Assembly: GCA_963457665.1 (NCBI GenBank)
Contig: OY735207.1
Span: 56,070,779-56,134,778 of the forward strand
Reading direction: 5' to 3'
From: Thysanoteuthis rhombus
Taxonomy: Eukaryota > Mollusca > Cephalopoda > Oegopsida > Thysanoteuthidae
DNA: 64,000 bases
The position numbers were made by a program, and so were the translations under genes. Shown here one piece after another: positions 24,361 to 35,199 of this stretch (within the stretch, counting starts at the first letter, position 1; each line of letters opens with the position of its first letter). Under the pieces are notes generated by a model. The model did not search any database and was not told where the DNA came from. It saw only the letters and a list, made by a program, of their open reading frames with translations.

Positions 24361-24657
24361 ATTATCTCTATCATTGTTCAGACTATCCTCATCTTGGTTG
24401 TTTTCCATACAATTACTGTAAGTAATCTAATGGTTCTAGGTTCAATCCCAGTGTGAGATAACAATAATTCAAAGATACTACTACTGCTAAGAGGGGAGTG
24501 CGGTCTATATACCCCTGTCAGTTAAAGAGAGGGTTCGGTTTGTTACTTCCCCCACACCTATCAGATGATACCTGATGAAGGCCGTAGAGTACAAAGGCCG
24601 AAACGTTGTATGGAAAACAACCAAGATGAAGATAGTCCGAACAATAATAGAGATATA
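24361..24657. repeat. Inverted repeat with 53-bp arms
   Basis: The arm at 24361-24413 is the reverse complement of 24605-24657 with about six mismatches. The core 'ttgtatggaaaacaaccaag' is exact on both sides. The 190-bp spacer holds a plus-strand B-box-like 'ctaggttcaatcccag' near 24438-24453, and a hammerhead-like core beside the right arm. Confidence 0.8.
24572..24604 (+). ncRNA. Hammerhead-ribozyme-like core, probably degenerate
   Basis: CTGATGA at 24572-24578 matches the conserved CUGANGA box. It is followed by a GGCC...GGCC stem II and GAAAC at 24600-24604. A candidate stem III follows (GTTGT with ACAAC). However, the UH cleavage position and a stem I partner are not evident, so catalysis is doubtful. 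Hammerheads are known from Penelope-like retroelements and from animal retrozymes. The shared 14-mer ggccgaaacgttgt recurs at 63297-63310. Confidence 0.4.
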
Positions 24658-24664
24658 TCAGATT

Positions 24665-25500
24665 GTTCGGAAAAATGGTTTTCTTTGAGTTCATGTGGAA
24701 TTAACTTAGTAAGCATCTTCACGAATTTGCCATAGCCAGATATTGCTGCAATGCCAACACCTTGTATCTGTTACATTTTCCCGCGCTTGGCTTTTGGTTT
24801 TGTTCGATAAATATCCCCAGTTTTCTAAATTGCCAATGATGTCCTCCGACCTCTTGATCTTCGAGACTCAAATATCTACTGCGAAACCTTTGAAATCAAC
24901 GCTGCACTGTAGGATCAGAGGTGGTCTCTATACCCCATCCTAGGATAATATTGGACGCTGTTTGAGACACATTGAGACTAAATTAATACTCGTGCATGAA
25001 TATTTTTCCATCTCCGGGTTAAATGGTCTACACCGTCTACAGATAACTCAGAGATTGAATTAGAGAGGAAAGAACGTATTTTGATCATTAAAAGGAGCTA
25101 CTTATTGTGGTGAAATTTATTATACTTTAGTAATGTTCAAAGACAGGACTAAAAGTTGGTATCTAGATCCGGCCATCATTTTTCAAAACAACCTATTATT
25201 TTGATCCATCTATAGTATATTGATCCCATTTTAGTATGATTTTTTTTCATGTATGTAGCTGTAAAATTGTAAAACATGCACATCGCAGCGAGATTTTTGT
25301 TTGTGCAATACCATTACCGTGCTTTAACTTGGAGAATAGAATATTTTGTGGATTAACATATTATAATAGTGTGGCATCTGCGTCTTTGCTTACATCATTA
25401 TCCAAAACTATAATGATTGGATATCCCAGGGGTACTCACGCATATCGAATGCTTATTATAGGCTGATTTCTCTTATTTATTCAATTGAAAATAATGTAAA
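24665..25500. other. No gene seen
   Basis: AT-rich, with no repeat signature recognised. Confidence 0.5.
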
Positions 25501-25745
25501 TTTCATTTATAAGAAGAGAAGTGACATCGAGCATAATGGCCGCCGAATGCAGCCTTGAAGGAGTGGAATAAAAGACTGGGATGTTACTAGTGAGAAAATA
25601 AAATGAAAGTCACGAATTACGTGAGAAAAAAATGTTACATCGACTTCGTTGTATATATTTGTTCGTATATGAGTGAGAGAAAGAGAGGGAGAAAGAGAGG
25701 AAGAAAGAAGAACATGCTTGAAAAACAAGGAGAGAGAGAGAGAGA

Positions 25746-25905
25746 GAGGGAGATATGAATTTGTTTTGTGCAAAAAGTTCATATCCGTTGACATTTCAAG
25801 AAACACATCGGATTGGTGGATAGATTTAAATGGAACCGAGGACGGGGTGAGGTTATAATCAAATTCAACTGGAAGAGAAAAGTACATCGCTTCATTTGCC
25901 GCCAT
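25746..25905 (-). CDS. Candidate first exon of an unknown protein
   Basis: The minus strand has an ATG at 25903-25905 in good initiation context (gcagtgATGGCGGCaaatga), followed by an open frame beginning MAANEAMYFSLPVEF. The frame stays open into a (CT)n microsatellite near 25745, so a real exon would have to end before it. No consensus GTRAGT donor is evident in this stretch, which weakens the call. The support is mainly the promoter-like sequence just upstream and an ATGGCGGC start of the YY1-motif type common in animal housekeeping genes. I do not recognise the protein. The true exon end is unknown. Confidence 0.35.
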
Positions 25906-25929
25906 CACTGCTGCTGCTTCTGCTCGTCG

Positions 25930-26000
25930 TTTCCTTTTTTCCCGCGCAAATCAATGCGTCAAGTCATTTTCCTCACTGCGCATGCGTTGTGTCCAACTTA
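25930..26000 (-). promoter_or_regulatory. Candidate TATA-less promoter (E2F- and NRF-1-like sites)
   Basis: Within 80 bp upstream of the ATG at 25905 (minus strand) are an E2F-like site, ttttttcccgcgcaaa at 25935-25950, and an NRF-1-like site, tgcgcatgcg at 25977-25986. A CCAAT/YY1-like site, ccaatatggcgcc, lies at 26200-26212, and an AATGGCCGCC at 25535-25544. Such clusters typify CpG-associated promoters. In this AT-rich window they stand out. The promoter could also fire rightward. Confidence 0.45.
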
Positions 26001-26224
26001 AAAGCGGATATATCGGAGATGACACGCTCCTAAGTGGGTAGATCTCATGTTAACGCAGGAGAAAAAGCTAGGACTCAAATCGTATTATCTTTGTTAGATT
26101 TCAAATGTATGATTTGGTTTCTGAACGGTTTTTACATTCAACTGACTGTAGTGACTTTAATACAGTTTTACAATTCTTTGCATATCTTGGAAAGGCGAAC
26201 CAATATGGCGCCCGTATTTCCATA

Positions 26225-26426
26225 ATAAACTGATTTTGATAACTTACCAAAAAAAAAAAACGTTCCATGTCGTTTGAAAATACAGAAACTATTTTCTACG
26301 GATTTTATCTGATGTTGACAAAACTCCAATTCATTTTAAGGGTGGATGAAAAAAAGCAATAAATACGTATCAAATCAGTGAAATGTATACATCCATATAT
26401 ATCAATCAATTCATGTTTATACATTC

Positions 26427-26458
<32 letters not shown>

Positions 26459-27120
26459 CAGTGAACTGAACAAAGAGACCAGGTTCGATATTTCAAAAAG
26501 GTAGCTGACAACAGCAGACAACTGAAAGCGGTAGTGGGGACTATAGCTGGGAAGTTGTGACTATAACAACCAAAACGAGGACACTCATCTATATAAATCA
26601 GTACATTATAAAAATATTTAACCGTTGCCAAATAGTTACAGATCTTTCTAGTATAAATTATTTTATATCCGGGTTTTTCATGCCAATTATTAAATCGGGA
26701 GACAAAAGGATTTGCAAATCCCCAGATAATTACAAAGAGATTGAAGCGGAAAGTGAGATATAAATGTTTGGCATAATAAATCTCGACGGTATTGTGCAAC
26801 GAAAAATCCTCTTCTATGACGTTTTGGACAATGACTAATCCGATTACCATTTCAGTTAAGAATGAAAAGATTTCTTAGTCAATCATTTAAAAACATTGCA
26901 CACACCGGTTTATATACTTACATAATGAATAGAATTATTTTTCTGTTTTTTTCCCCATGTAACAATGGACTCTTCCACTTTTCTTTTCTATTAGAAACAA
27001 GACTGACTGTTTCATGGTCAAACTCAACTCCAACTCTCATTCCGACTGTAAAATGGTTATAGCAACTTTTATATTGTATACATAACAAATGAAAAGTTAT
27101 AAAAATTAAATTTTTTTGTA
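26225..27120. other. No gene seen; (ATCT)n at 26425-26459
   Basis: Nine ATCT units form a clean tetranucleotide repeat. The 130-codon minus-strand frame at 26458-26850 shows no recognised domain. Confidence 0.55.
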
Positions 27121-27124
27121 TATA

Positions 27125-27340
27125 TGTATGTATTTATTAGACTGAATTAGGCCTTTGCATATCTGTATGATACATTTCCGTTATCATCTAAGACTTATCA
27201 ATCTAGCACAGTCAGTAAGACAGCTTCCTTGCAGATGGCTGTGAGTTCGAATCGCGGAAGAGAAATTTAGATTTTCGGTTTATACCACTCTGTTTATTGA
27301 GGATTGTTTTTGTTGAGGTTGGGAAATAAGGACGATTTCA
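27125..27340 (+). repeat. Family 3 with a well-kept tRNA-like head
   Basis: At 27200-27258 the head has an A-box-like 'tagcacagtcagtaagacag' and a B-box-like 'gtgagttcgaatcgcgg'. Upstream 'catctaagacttatcaatct' and downstream 'ttattgaggattgtttttgt' match other family 3 copies. It faces the next copy, forming an inverted pair. Confidence 0.68.
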
Positions 27341-27469
27341 AAGAAATTCAACAACACCTGTGATTTTTTTTCACGACCTTTAATCAATATGAAACATCGG
27401 AAGGGGAAATAGATTTGAAAATGATTTTGTCAAACCCAGGCAAAAAGTCTGGAGTTTAACATAGTTTTC

Positions 27470-27685
27470 CTATCCTATCAAGAACAACACGAACAATCCT
27501 CACAAAAATGATACTTCAATTGATTTAAATTCACGGCCAACTGATTTCCAGGAAGTTGTCTTACTGACTGAACAAAACAATACGATATTAACCTAATCCT
27601 TCTTACAGATAGGAACGGGCTTATTTCATTCTAATAAACACACACACATACACTGAAGAACACACATACACACACTCACACACGC

Positions 27686-27745
<60 letters not shown>

Positions 27746-28030
27746 TACATATGTTTGTATTGTGAATGTGAAGTGATACAACAGAGTGTAGATGAAAATG
27801 ACAATCAGAAGATGAAGAGAAAAACTCAAGAGAAAGTTGGTGCTACATCTAAATTTTTTTAATTATAATTCTGTTAATGTATTTCGATGCATTTCGACGG
27901 GGGCAGCCATCTTTTTCAGAGAAAAATATATATCACATATAAGATACAAAAGTTTCAGTGATCATCATCAGTCGTAACGGTAGTAGGAGTGATGTATGAT
28001 CCTGCAGCAGCCAGGCTTGTGAGGATTATC
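27470..28030 (-). repeat. Family 3, interrupted by a CA/AT microsatellite
   Basis: The head 'cagtcagtaagacaacttcc' lies at about 27555-27575 on the minus strand. The microsatellite at 27637-27739 splits the copy. The end signature 'cagtgatcatcatcagtcgt' and 'ctgcagcagccaggcttgtg' lies at 27956-28022. Confidence 0.65.
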
Positions 28031-28039
28031 GTTTTTACT

Positions 28040-28465
28040 CAATCGTATAGAAAATATAAGGGTATTTACTAAGCTTTGATTAGTACTTTAGATTAGATTG
28101 AGGGAAGCGAAGACAGGAAGATTTCATTCAGTTATTAGACAGGTTAGGTAGCAAGGTTAGGTATTGGAATTTTCTATCTCTTGCTCACTCCGTTCTCTGT
28201 CTATTTCTCTCAGTCGACACAGCGAATAAACAAGAGATATATTTCAATACATCATGTTTGTTCCAGCCAGGCGTAAAATGAATATCATCTGCGGTCTCAC
28301 AGCGTGTGAATTTTCTCCATGTTTCTTTTCCCATCTGTCTGAGTAATGGATGTGATAGCACATCTCTGTTTTCAAAATACACGAGGACAGTCAACCGGAA
28401 ACACTAAATGTTTTCCGCTCTCCAAACGACCACATTATTGTCATAAATACTTGATATTCCCAATG
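28040..28465. other. No gene seen
   Basis: No recognised repeat or coding frame. Confidence 0.5.
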
Positions 28466-28469
28466 TCCA

Positions 28470-28760
28470 GATTTTCAGGAAAAAAAAGTACTAACATTGT
28501 CGGATACAAAGTAAGGGACCAATTAAGTGTATACTTACATTGTAAATTCGTCCTCCAGCACACTTGTATTTCTTAAAAAGCAAACAAAAAAAGAGAAGAG
28601 TTCCTTCTAGACATAAAAAAAGTAAATGTTTGAACTTTCTGCCTATTAGTTTTATTGGTGCAGCCTGTGAGTATGACACATATGTACATAGCCATACAGC
28701 CAGAATCACTTAAAAACTAGAGATACCTATGTTAACAGTTTTGGCTAACAGTTTCTTATA
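28470..28760 (+). repeat. Family 1, partial
   Basis: From 'attgtcggatacaaagtaag' to 'agatacctatgttaacagtt'. The 5' blocks are missing. Confidence 0.72.
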
Positions 28761-28764
28761 GTTA

Positions 28765-29540
28765 TTACAATTTTTTTTCAAGTATTGACACATCTTGGGA
28801 TACGCAGTACTTATCGATGTACTACTTAATATCCGTGAAAAGATGCAGATATATTTCTAATTCCATGAAACAATTTTTTGAGAAACAATAGTGAATGCGT
28901 TTCAGTTGAAGAATCGATTCGTTTGAATGGTGGGAAGGAAATATTTCTATAGCAAATCTTTTAACCCTATGTGAGAGAGTCCAGCGTTACAGACAGAAAA
29001 ACGGAATGTCCACTGTGCTTGTTTTATAAGTATATATATATTGACTTAGTATGAATTGGTATAAGACCATCTATACTGGGAAATCCAATGAAGATCGAAC
29101 GTACTAACAATCGCGTGCAATATAAGCTCGCTGATCATTGCTATACAACAATGTATACTGAACAATTTTTTAACCATTTTCTTTTCAATTGATTTATTAA
29201 CATAGTTTTGTGTTAGTAGTGGGAATCCAGTAAGGATCGAACCAACAGCGGGTTCATCTTTATAAACATTGGTACAAGTCTTTCCATATGATCTGCTAGT
29301 CAATCACAGGGAGACAATTCACAGATATATTTCGATTAAGACGTTTTTTTTTTAAATAATAAACCGAATTTGTTTACCGTGAAGTGTACACAGTTTGAGA
29401 CGATGAATAGAAAGCATTTTCTTCGGCCAGATTCTCAACTCTCCCGGAGAAGCGTCCAATATTACAACCTGCGAATCAACGAAGTCACATTGTTCATTAT
29501 CAGAGTAGATGCTCATCAATAATAGAGATTTTGAATCGCT
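28765..29540. other. No gene seen; two related B-box-like stretches
   Basis: 'aaatccaatgaagatcgaac' near 29082 and 'gaatccagtaaggatcgaac' near 29222 look like diverged copies of one short tRNA-like element on the minus strand. A frame of 85 codons spans both and is unlikely to be a gene. Confidence 0.4.
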
Positions 29541-29544
29541 AAAA

Positions 29545-29820
29545 ATCGACTGCTATAAAAAGCGAAGGTTGACCGTCCAGGCGTACTGGTGTTATAATCG
29601 GATAAGGAAATTCGCGATCTTGCCCGAAATAGAGGTCACGTGTCACCCCTTCCCCCCCCCCCCGCCCTGCGACATTCATTTTTGCCTTTTCAGAGATGAT
29701 CTATTATTAGTCGAGGCTGGATTCGCTGGTTCATTGTTTCGTTAGCCAGCCAATCTCCTAGTGGCGAAGCGTTGGCTCAGTAGGAAAGCAGGGCAGGGCG
29801 GGGCGGGGTGGAATGTGATA
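29545..29820. promoter_or_regulatory. GC-richer island with GC boxes and an E box
   Basis: CpG is locally more frequent than in the surroundings. The sequence contains CACGTG near 29638, a C12 run with GCCC at about 29650-29666, and GGGGCGGGG at about 29798-29810. A 'ctataaaaagcg' lies near 29552. No exon with a recognisable protein is attached. It may be only a compositional patch. Confidence 0.25.
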
Positions 29821-29826
29821 TAGGAG

Positions 29827-29887
<61 letters not shown>
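29827..29887. repeat. (AG)n microsatellite
   Basis: A pure AG run of about 60 bp. Confidence 0.98.
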
Positions 29888-29890
<3 letters not shown>

Positions 29891-30039
29891 GAGGTGGAAA
29901 CCAGGCCAGTGGGAAACCCAGACCGACCTTACCTATAAATATACAAGGCGATTATCGATTTTTTTTCTCTCTCGGTCTAACCTGTCCAGGGCAAAGTTCA
30001 CTATCAACCTGAAAGGGAGATATTAGTAGCTTAATAAGA

Positions 30040-30230
30040 ATACTACTTGAGTGTTAGCAGATAAAAAGGATACGCGGAACGGTTATAGGCTTTGTGCAGA
30101 ATCAGCGAATTGAGTTCGATCTTTGTCTGAAGCTGCTCGTGTTCACTCCGTTCTTACGCCCCTGGAAAAGACATGAATACACTTCTCCTCACGGCTATGG
30201 CTAAATAGCTGGCTGATTAAATCTGTATAG
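30040..30230 (+). repeat. Family 5 (SINE-like)
   Basis: Family 5 has a weak tRNA-like 5' part ('gcggttat', then 'gattcgaat') followed by 'gttgaagcagtgtgtgttca', 'cgcattaatgctcttg' and 'aaaagcatgaatcc'. This copy keeps 'cgtgttcactccgttcttac' and 'cctggaaaagacatgaatac'. Other copies lie at 37.6, 38.3 and 62.6 kb. Confidence 0.55.
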
Positions 30231-30399
30231 CTCTGTAAGGCAGTGTATCTTGTAGGGGTTTACAAACAACTCTGCACCATAAAAAACTACAATGAATGAA
30301 GAGACTATCCGTTACACTACGAAAAGTTCAATTTAAAACTTTAACATCTTGGGATTGAAAAAATCTGATTTTTGTACATAACCTTTCGATGTTCAGTTT

Positions 30400-30475
30400 T
30401 GTTTGATAACTGTCAAACTAAACTCAATAATACTGTCAAAGTAGGTTTCTTCATTTTTCAAGTTAGTCTGGCTCT

Positions 30476-30507
<32 letters not shown>

Positions 30508-31035
30508 TCATAAGTGGCTATGTATGTATGTATGTATGAGAGACTTCTGAAAAATTCTGATATCAGCTTGTTCTAACAAATGACCTTTTAGCCCATAAAC
30601 AAAGAAAAATAATGTGCCATTTGTCCCGGCAAGTCTTCTGATATTGTCATTTCACTCTCATATTGTCAGATTAACCATACAATCACATAGATCGTATGTA
30701 TGTACGTATGTATGTATCACGCATATAGGCCCCACCAAAGGGGCGAGAGGGCCGAAATATTCATCATTTACTCTTCATTATGTCAACAAAACTTTTGTTT
30801 CTGAATAGATGTTAAGCAGGGATGAGTGGGTTAAATTTGCAATGTAGATATATACTAAATTAACCCCTTAGTATGCATCCAGCAGTATTCAGGGTTTTAT
30901 TTCAGTGATCAGAGCCCAACACAAAGCGACGAAAGTAATTAATTCATTGATCACCCTTTCCCTATCATTTCAATTGATCAACCCCTAACACGACATGCTT
31001 CCACGAGAGAGTTTGTATAGAGCGACTGACCAGTT
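30400..31035 (-). repeat. Family 1, expanded by internal microsatellites
   Basis: Family 1 blocks are on the minus strand. (CTGG)n at 30477-30506 and (TATG)n at 30519-30538 have grown from the 'ccagccagccag' and 'catacat' parts of the element. A second (GTAT)n lies near 30695-30717. Confidence 0.7.
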
Positions 31036-31039
31036 TCAA

Positions 31040-31975
31040 TATCATCTTGATTTTTTTGTATTTTTGAGATCTTGCCAACTTTGAAACTGTATAAAGGATG
31101 TGAAAACTTAACTCTCTGAAAAGTGTTAGATACTTTCAGCACTCACTGTAGTCCCTGCTGAAACCATAATATGTTTCTATGCTCTACAAAGTGTCTACCG
31201 TAATAAACAATAAACAAACACAGTGTTGGATGAGCGCTTTTGGATTCCATCGAGACAGTTTGTCGAAGATATTGAACTGCTATTACAAAGGCTGCAACGT
31301 GATACTCTGTATTATCGATGCCAATAACACTATTAAATGGGAATCGATTTTACACGTAAGAATAAACCCGACAAAAAAACAACAAAAACAAACAGAATAT
31401 CTATTTCATTATCAATCCTTTTTTCGTTTGTTACTATTTACCTTCATCTTAATTATTGTTGCCTTTTGTATCGCAACTAGATAGTAAATAAGTCAACAGC
31501 TCAGCTGTCGGAATGATGAATAGGTTCCTAGTGAGAATCGGACTGTTAACGTATTTACTCATTGTTGAAGGGAAATCGGCCTGAGTTTAGCTGCGATGAA
31601 AAAAAGCAACTCTCAATTTACATGAAAGTACATAGTGGCAAAAATATTAAAAGATGATGATTATAAATACTTCATCTAATAGGAAAAAAATGGAAAGATG
31701 ACCAATATTGAACTACCAGTTGATATCAACCATTGTGTATAAGAGATCGGGATAGAGAAAAAGTTCGATTGAAAGTTTAATTTGGACTCATACTTGCCAT
31801 TATTTCCCTGCAGGTCAGTATCAAGAGCGTCGCACGTTAAGTGAGGGAGCCACTCTCTGACATAGAGGGTTGTCAATTCGATCTTAACTTGGAATTTTTT
31901 TTTTCAGCTCGGATCAGAATTGAGAATAAGTTCCTGTTGTGAATCGAACTGCTAATTCATTTATTCACTGCTGAA
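31040..31975. other. No gene seen; short repeated stretch
   Basis: 31500-31570 and 31905-31970 share 'gttcct.gtgagaatcg.act' and 'tatttactcattgttgaag'-like sequence, with a B-box-like core in antisense. Class unknown. Confidence 0.45.
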
Positions 31976-31986
31976 GAGCTTCATCA

Positions 31987-33085
31987 TCAGTCTTTTAGCG
32001 TCCGTCGTTGGACATAGACCTTCCCCAGGATTTGCCACACTTCTCTATCATGGGCGTCACGGAGCCAGTACTTCCTGAACTTGTCTAGTTCATCTCTCCA
32101 TCTAATATTTTGCCGGCCTCGGTTGCGCATATGGTCTCGGGGAATCCATGTTGTGAGTCGTGATATCCATCGATTGTCAGCCATTCTTGCAACATGGCCA
32201 GGCCACCGCCATTTGAGATTTTTTATGGATTCTATGATGTCTCTAACTCTTGTCTTTTCCCGGATGTGTTGTGCTGTTTTGTGGTCTCTCCATGTGAGGC
32301 CCAGCATTATTCTTTCATGTGCACGTTGCATGGTTCTCAGCTTACGGGTCTGTTTCTTGGTTAAGTTCCATGTTTCAGCTCCATAAGTGACTATTGGGAG
32401 GATGCATTGGTTATACACCCTTCTCTTTAGGATTAATGGGATCTTATTATTTTTGAAGGTTGAGCTAGCTCTGCCAAAGGCTTGCCATCCTAGTGTGATT
32501 CTTCGCTTGATTTCTTCTTCTTTTGAGGGTCTCATGGAGATTCGTTGCCCTAGGTAGATGTAGTGGTCTACTTTCTCGAGTTCTGTGTCCTCGATTTCGA
32601 TCTTAGTGTTCTTATCTCCAATGTGGTTGTTGCACATGATCTTCGTCTTGCTGAAGTTCATGTGCAGGCCGACTTTCTTGCTCTCCTCATTTAGTTCATC
32701 TATCATTAGTTGGAGGTCGTGTAGGTTCTCTGCGAAAAGGGCTATGTCGTCTGCGAATCTGAGGTTGCTCAGATACTCGCCGTCTATTTTAATTCCTTTA
32801 CTCTCCCAGTCTAGCCTTCTGAAGATCATCTCAAGGCAGGCTGTGAAGAGTTTAGGTGAGCTGGTATCACCTTGTCTTACTCCTTTCTGGAGCTGGAAGG
32901 GGTCCGAGTCTTTATGTAACCTGATAAATGAGCTGCCGTGATTGTATATATGTTTCAACACTTCAACATATACTGGATCTACACCTTGGCGACTGATGGC
33001 CTCCATGACCTTAGGGATTTCTATTGAGTCGAACGCCTTTTTGAAGTCGATAAATGCTACGGCAAGTGGTAGTCTGCGATAAAAA
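31987..33085 (-). CDS. RTE-type LINE reverse transcriptase, 5'-truncated but open
   Basis: The minus strand carries about 363 sense codons of an RTE-clade (BovB-like) reverse transcriptase without a stop. RT motif A is VAFIDFKKAFDS (residues 21-32 of the open frame), motif B contains RQGD (82-85), and the catalytic FADD is at 122-125. The thumb region and the typical C-terminus follow: GHVARMADNRW, WRDELDKFRKYWLRDAHD and YVQRRTLKD. A short ATGATGA tail lies at 31979-31990. The apurinic-type endonuclease and early RT are missing: the element joins unrelated sequence at about 33085, and the first 15 or so residues of the frame come from that flank. The product would copy element RNA at a nicked target, but this truncated copy cannot move on its own. 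It is the youngest-looking element in the window. Confidence 0.93.
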
Positions 33086-33119
33086 ACAGAAACCATTAAG
33101 ATCAATGAAAATGGTATCA

Positions 33120-33605
33120 AAAAATTAATGATAATGATTTACAATAATTCATCTAATGGAAGAGATAAAAATTAGAAAAAAAAACTAACTTGCCATTACA
33201 GTCAATAATTGAACAGCCGTATCGTCAAAATTTGAAGTGATGTAAAATTATAAATCACAAACATTTTCCATTAGAAAACATTTAAAATACACTAAAGAAA
33301 AAAACAAAAAAACAAAAAAACATCGAGAAACATCTAGCTTGTTGGGAAAGTATAGTAGTATTACTAAACCTGTCAAAATGAGGCCCCTAAAAGGGTAAAA
33401 AAAATCTTTTTTTCTGTCCAAAAATCAAAATAGTATTTTTTAGAAGCAGTCTAATGAAGCACCGATAACAATTTCCAAGTCCGTAGACAAAACAGTTGGA
33501 CCAGGAGAACTGGCACATACACAAACACATACACGTGCACGCAAACAGATGTGCGTATAAAAGAGAATAGAATCCTTTGCCATCTCTGATGGGTACATTT
33601 GTTCC
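33120..33605 (-). repeat. Family 2
   Basis: Near full length on the minus strand, including 'aaacctgtcaaaatgaggcc' and 'ccaagtccgtagacaaaacag'. It directly abuts the truncated 5' end of the RTE copy, so the RTE may have inserted near its end. Confidence 0.72.
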
Positions 33606-33609
33606 ATGA

Positions 33610-34015
33610 TGTGTGATACTTCATCTAATAAAATGAAAAAAAAAAGATTAAAATATCAATTTCTTCAAACAGAAAAACTTGATTATGAGTTTTATCAACG
33701 TGGCAGTTTCTTGAAATGAAGTCTGAAACATTTTGGATTTTCTCTACCTCAAAATAATGCTTACCACAAATAATACCTATTGTATCGAAATAGATATGAT
33801 TATGATTTTCAATCAATATCCCTGAATGAATGTTGACGTACATGTTCTTCCCAAAAGGTGCTCTAATGAAAAAACAAATGCTCCCTAAGCCTAGATGACG
33901 TAAAGTGAAGACACAACTACCAATATTTTATACATGATTCTTTTTAAAATAATTCCCAGACCTCCAGATATGGTGATGATGGTACGTAAAAGACGTCCTG
34001 GGTTGGGTTGATGAG
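33610..34015. other. No gene seen
   Basis: No recognised element. 33870-33930 weakly resembles 18110-18170. Confidence 0.5.
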
Positions 34016-34019
34016 GAGT

Positions 34020-34780
34020 GTAAGTGACCGGGATTCAAAAATACAGAGTAAGAAGTTGATCGCTGCCTTCATAAACGCTTGCTGCAGAACAAACGGTGAG
34101 CACTACTTTTCATGAAAGTGACTAAGTGGCGTTGAGCTAACCTTCGGTAAGAAAGCGATCCAATTCAAGTAGAGACTGGGTTATATGGTACAAGCAGCGG
34201 AGAAGAATCCTTGACTTAACTACGTTCATGATTTAGAAGACGATTGGCTCCTTCATAGCATCTTCATGAAAAAGAGGATTACTTGGTGGTGGGGCGCATT
34301 TCATCTTTGAACAACTTTTGACAACCAGTATTAGGTTACATGGTACTTGTATCAGTGAAGAATCGCTGATCTGACAAGACACTTGTGACCTAGGAAATTG
34401 TTGCTTCTTCATAGCATCCCCGAGGCGAGGAGGAACACTTTCCGATTTGTTTCCATCTGCTTATATGAGAAAATAGTATTCGGTTATATAGTATCAGTCG
34501 CAAAGAGCAATCCTTGACCTGGTGACACTCTATTGGTCCTGAGGATTATTGGAACGCAATATTAGGTCCTTCCCCTCTCTAGATCAAGAGTCAGGATCGG
34601 TAGCAATCTCCTCACTTGTAGAAGCTAATGCTAGGTTATATAGTACCAGTAAGAAAAGAATGGTTACCGCACATGGTTCAGGATGGTGTTGGGATGCCAT
34701 CTTAGGTCTGGCATGGTATCACTAAAATAACCTCAAACCTACCTCTTCATCAACTATCTTGGCAACCCAGTTACGAGATG
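34020..34780. repeat. Tandem repeat, about 152-bp unit, four to five copies
   Basis: 'ggttatatggtac'-like anchors occur at 34179, 34334, 34482 and 34634, spaced 155, 148 and 152 bp. Units share 'gaagaatccttgac', 'cttcatagcatc' and nearby blocks with roughly 60-75 percent identity by eye. A further diverged unit precedes 34179. No coding frame persists through the array. Confidence 0.8.
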
Positions 34781-34864
34781 ATTGTGAAAACATATGGTAT
34801 ATCCGGTCAGGTGAAAAGGGGGTTTCGATTGATGCTATTCATGAGTTGTGGTTTATTTTCGTGT

Positions 34865-34931
34865 GTGTTCTGCCCCAGGGAAGTTTGGTTAATCGTAGCA
34901 GCTGTTTTAACCGACTGAGCTACGAGAACAC
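34865..34931 (-). other. tRNA-like sequence (decayed tRNA gene or SINE head)
   Basis: On the minus strand the ends GTGTTCT and AGAACAC form a perfect 7-bp acceptor-like stem over 67 nt. The 5' half has a textbook D-arm/A box (tagctcagtcggtta). The T-arm/B box is unrecognisable, so it is unlikely to be a working tRNA. Confidence 0.45.
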
Positions 34932-35199
34932 TATTACTGGCAGAAAATCAAATCTAATCTTTAACCATACACAGTATTTTCCCGCAATCTCTCTCGACAC
35001 AATATTTGTGATTGGCTTTAGAATAGTTATATCATTAACAACAGTATTATCGCTACGTATCTTTCATTAGATAAATCATTGTCACCCATTATCATTAATA
35101 TTTGATTAGTATGGGGGCGTTATTTGGAGAATATCATTCTTTTTACTTCACAGAGATTAATGCTGGAAGTGAGAAATCTACTAATCTAATTGCATTATT

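Noticed and set aside
32081..32941. Plus-strand frames of 101 and 118 codons
   Set aside because: Antisense shadows of the RTE reverse transcriptase on the minus strand, which has the recognisable RT motifs.
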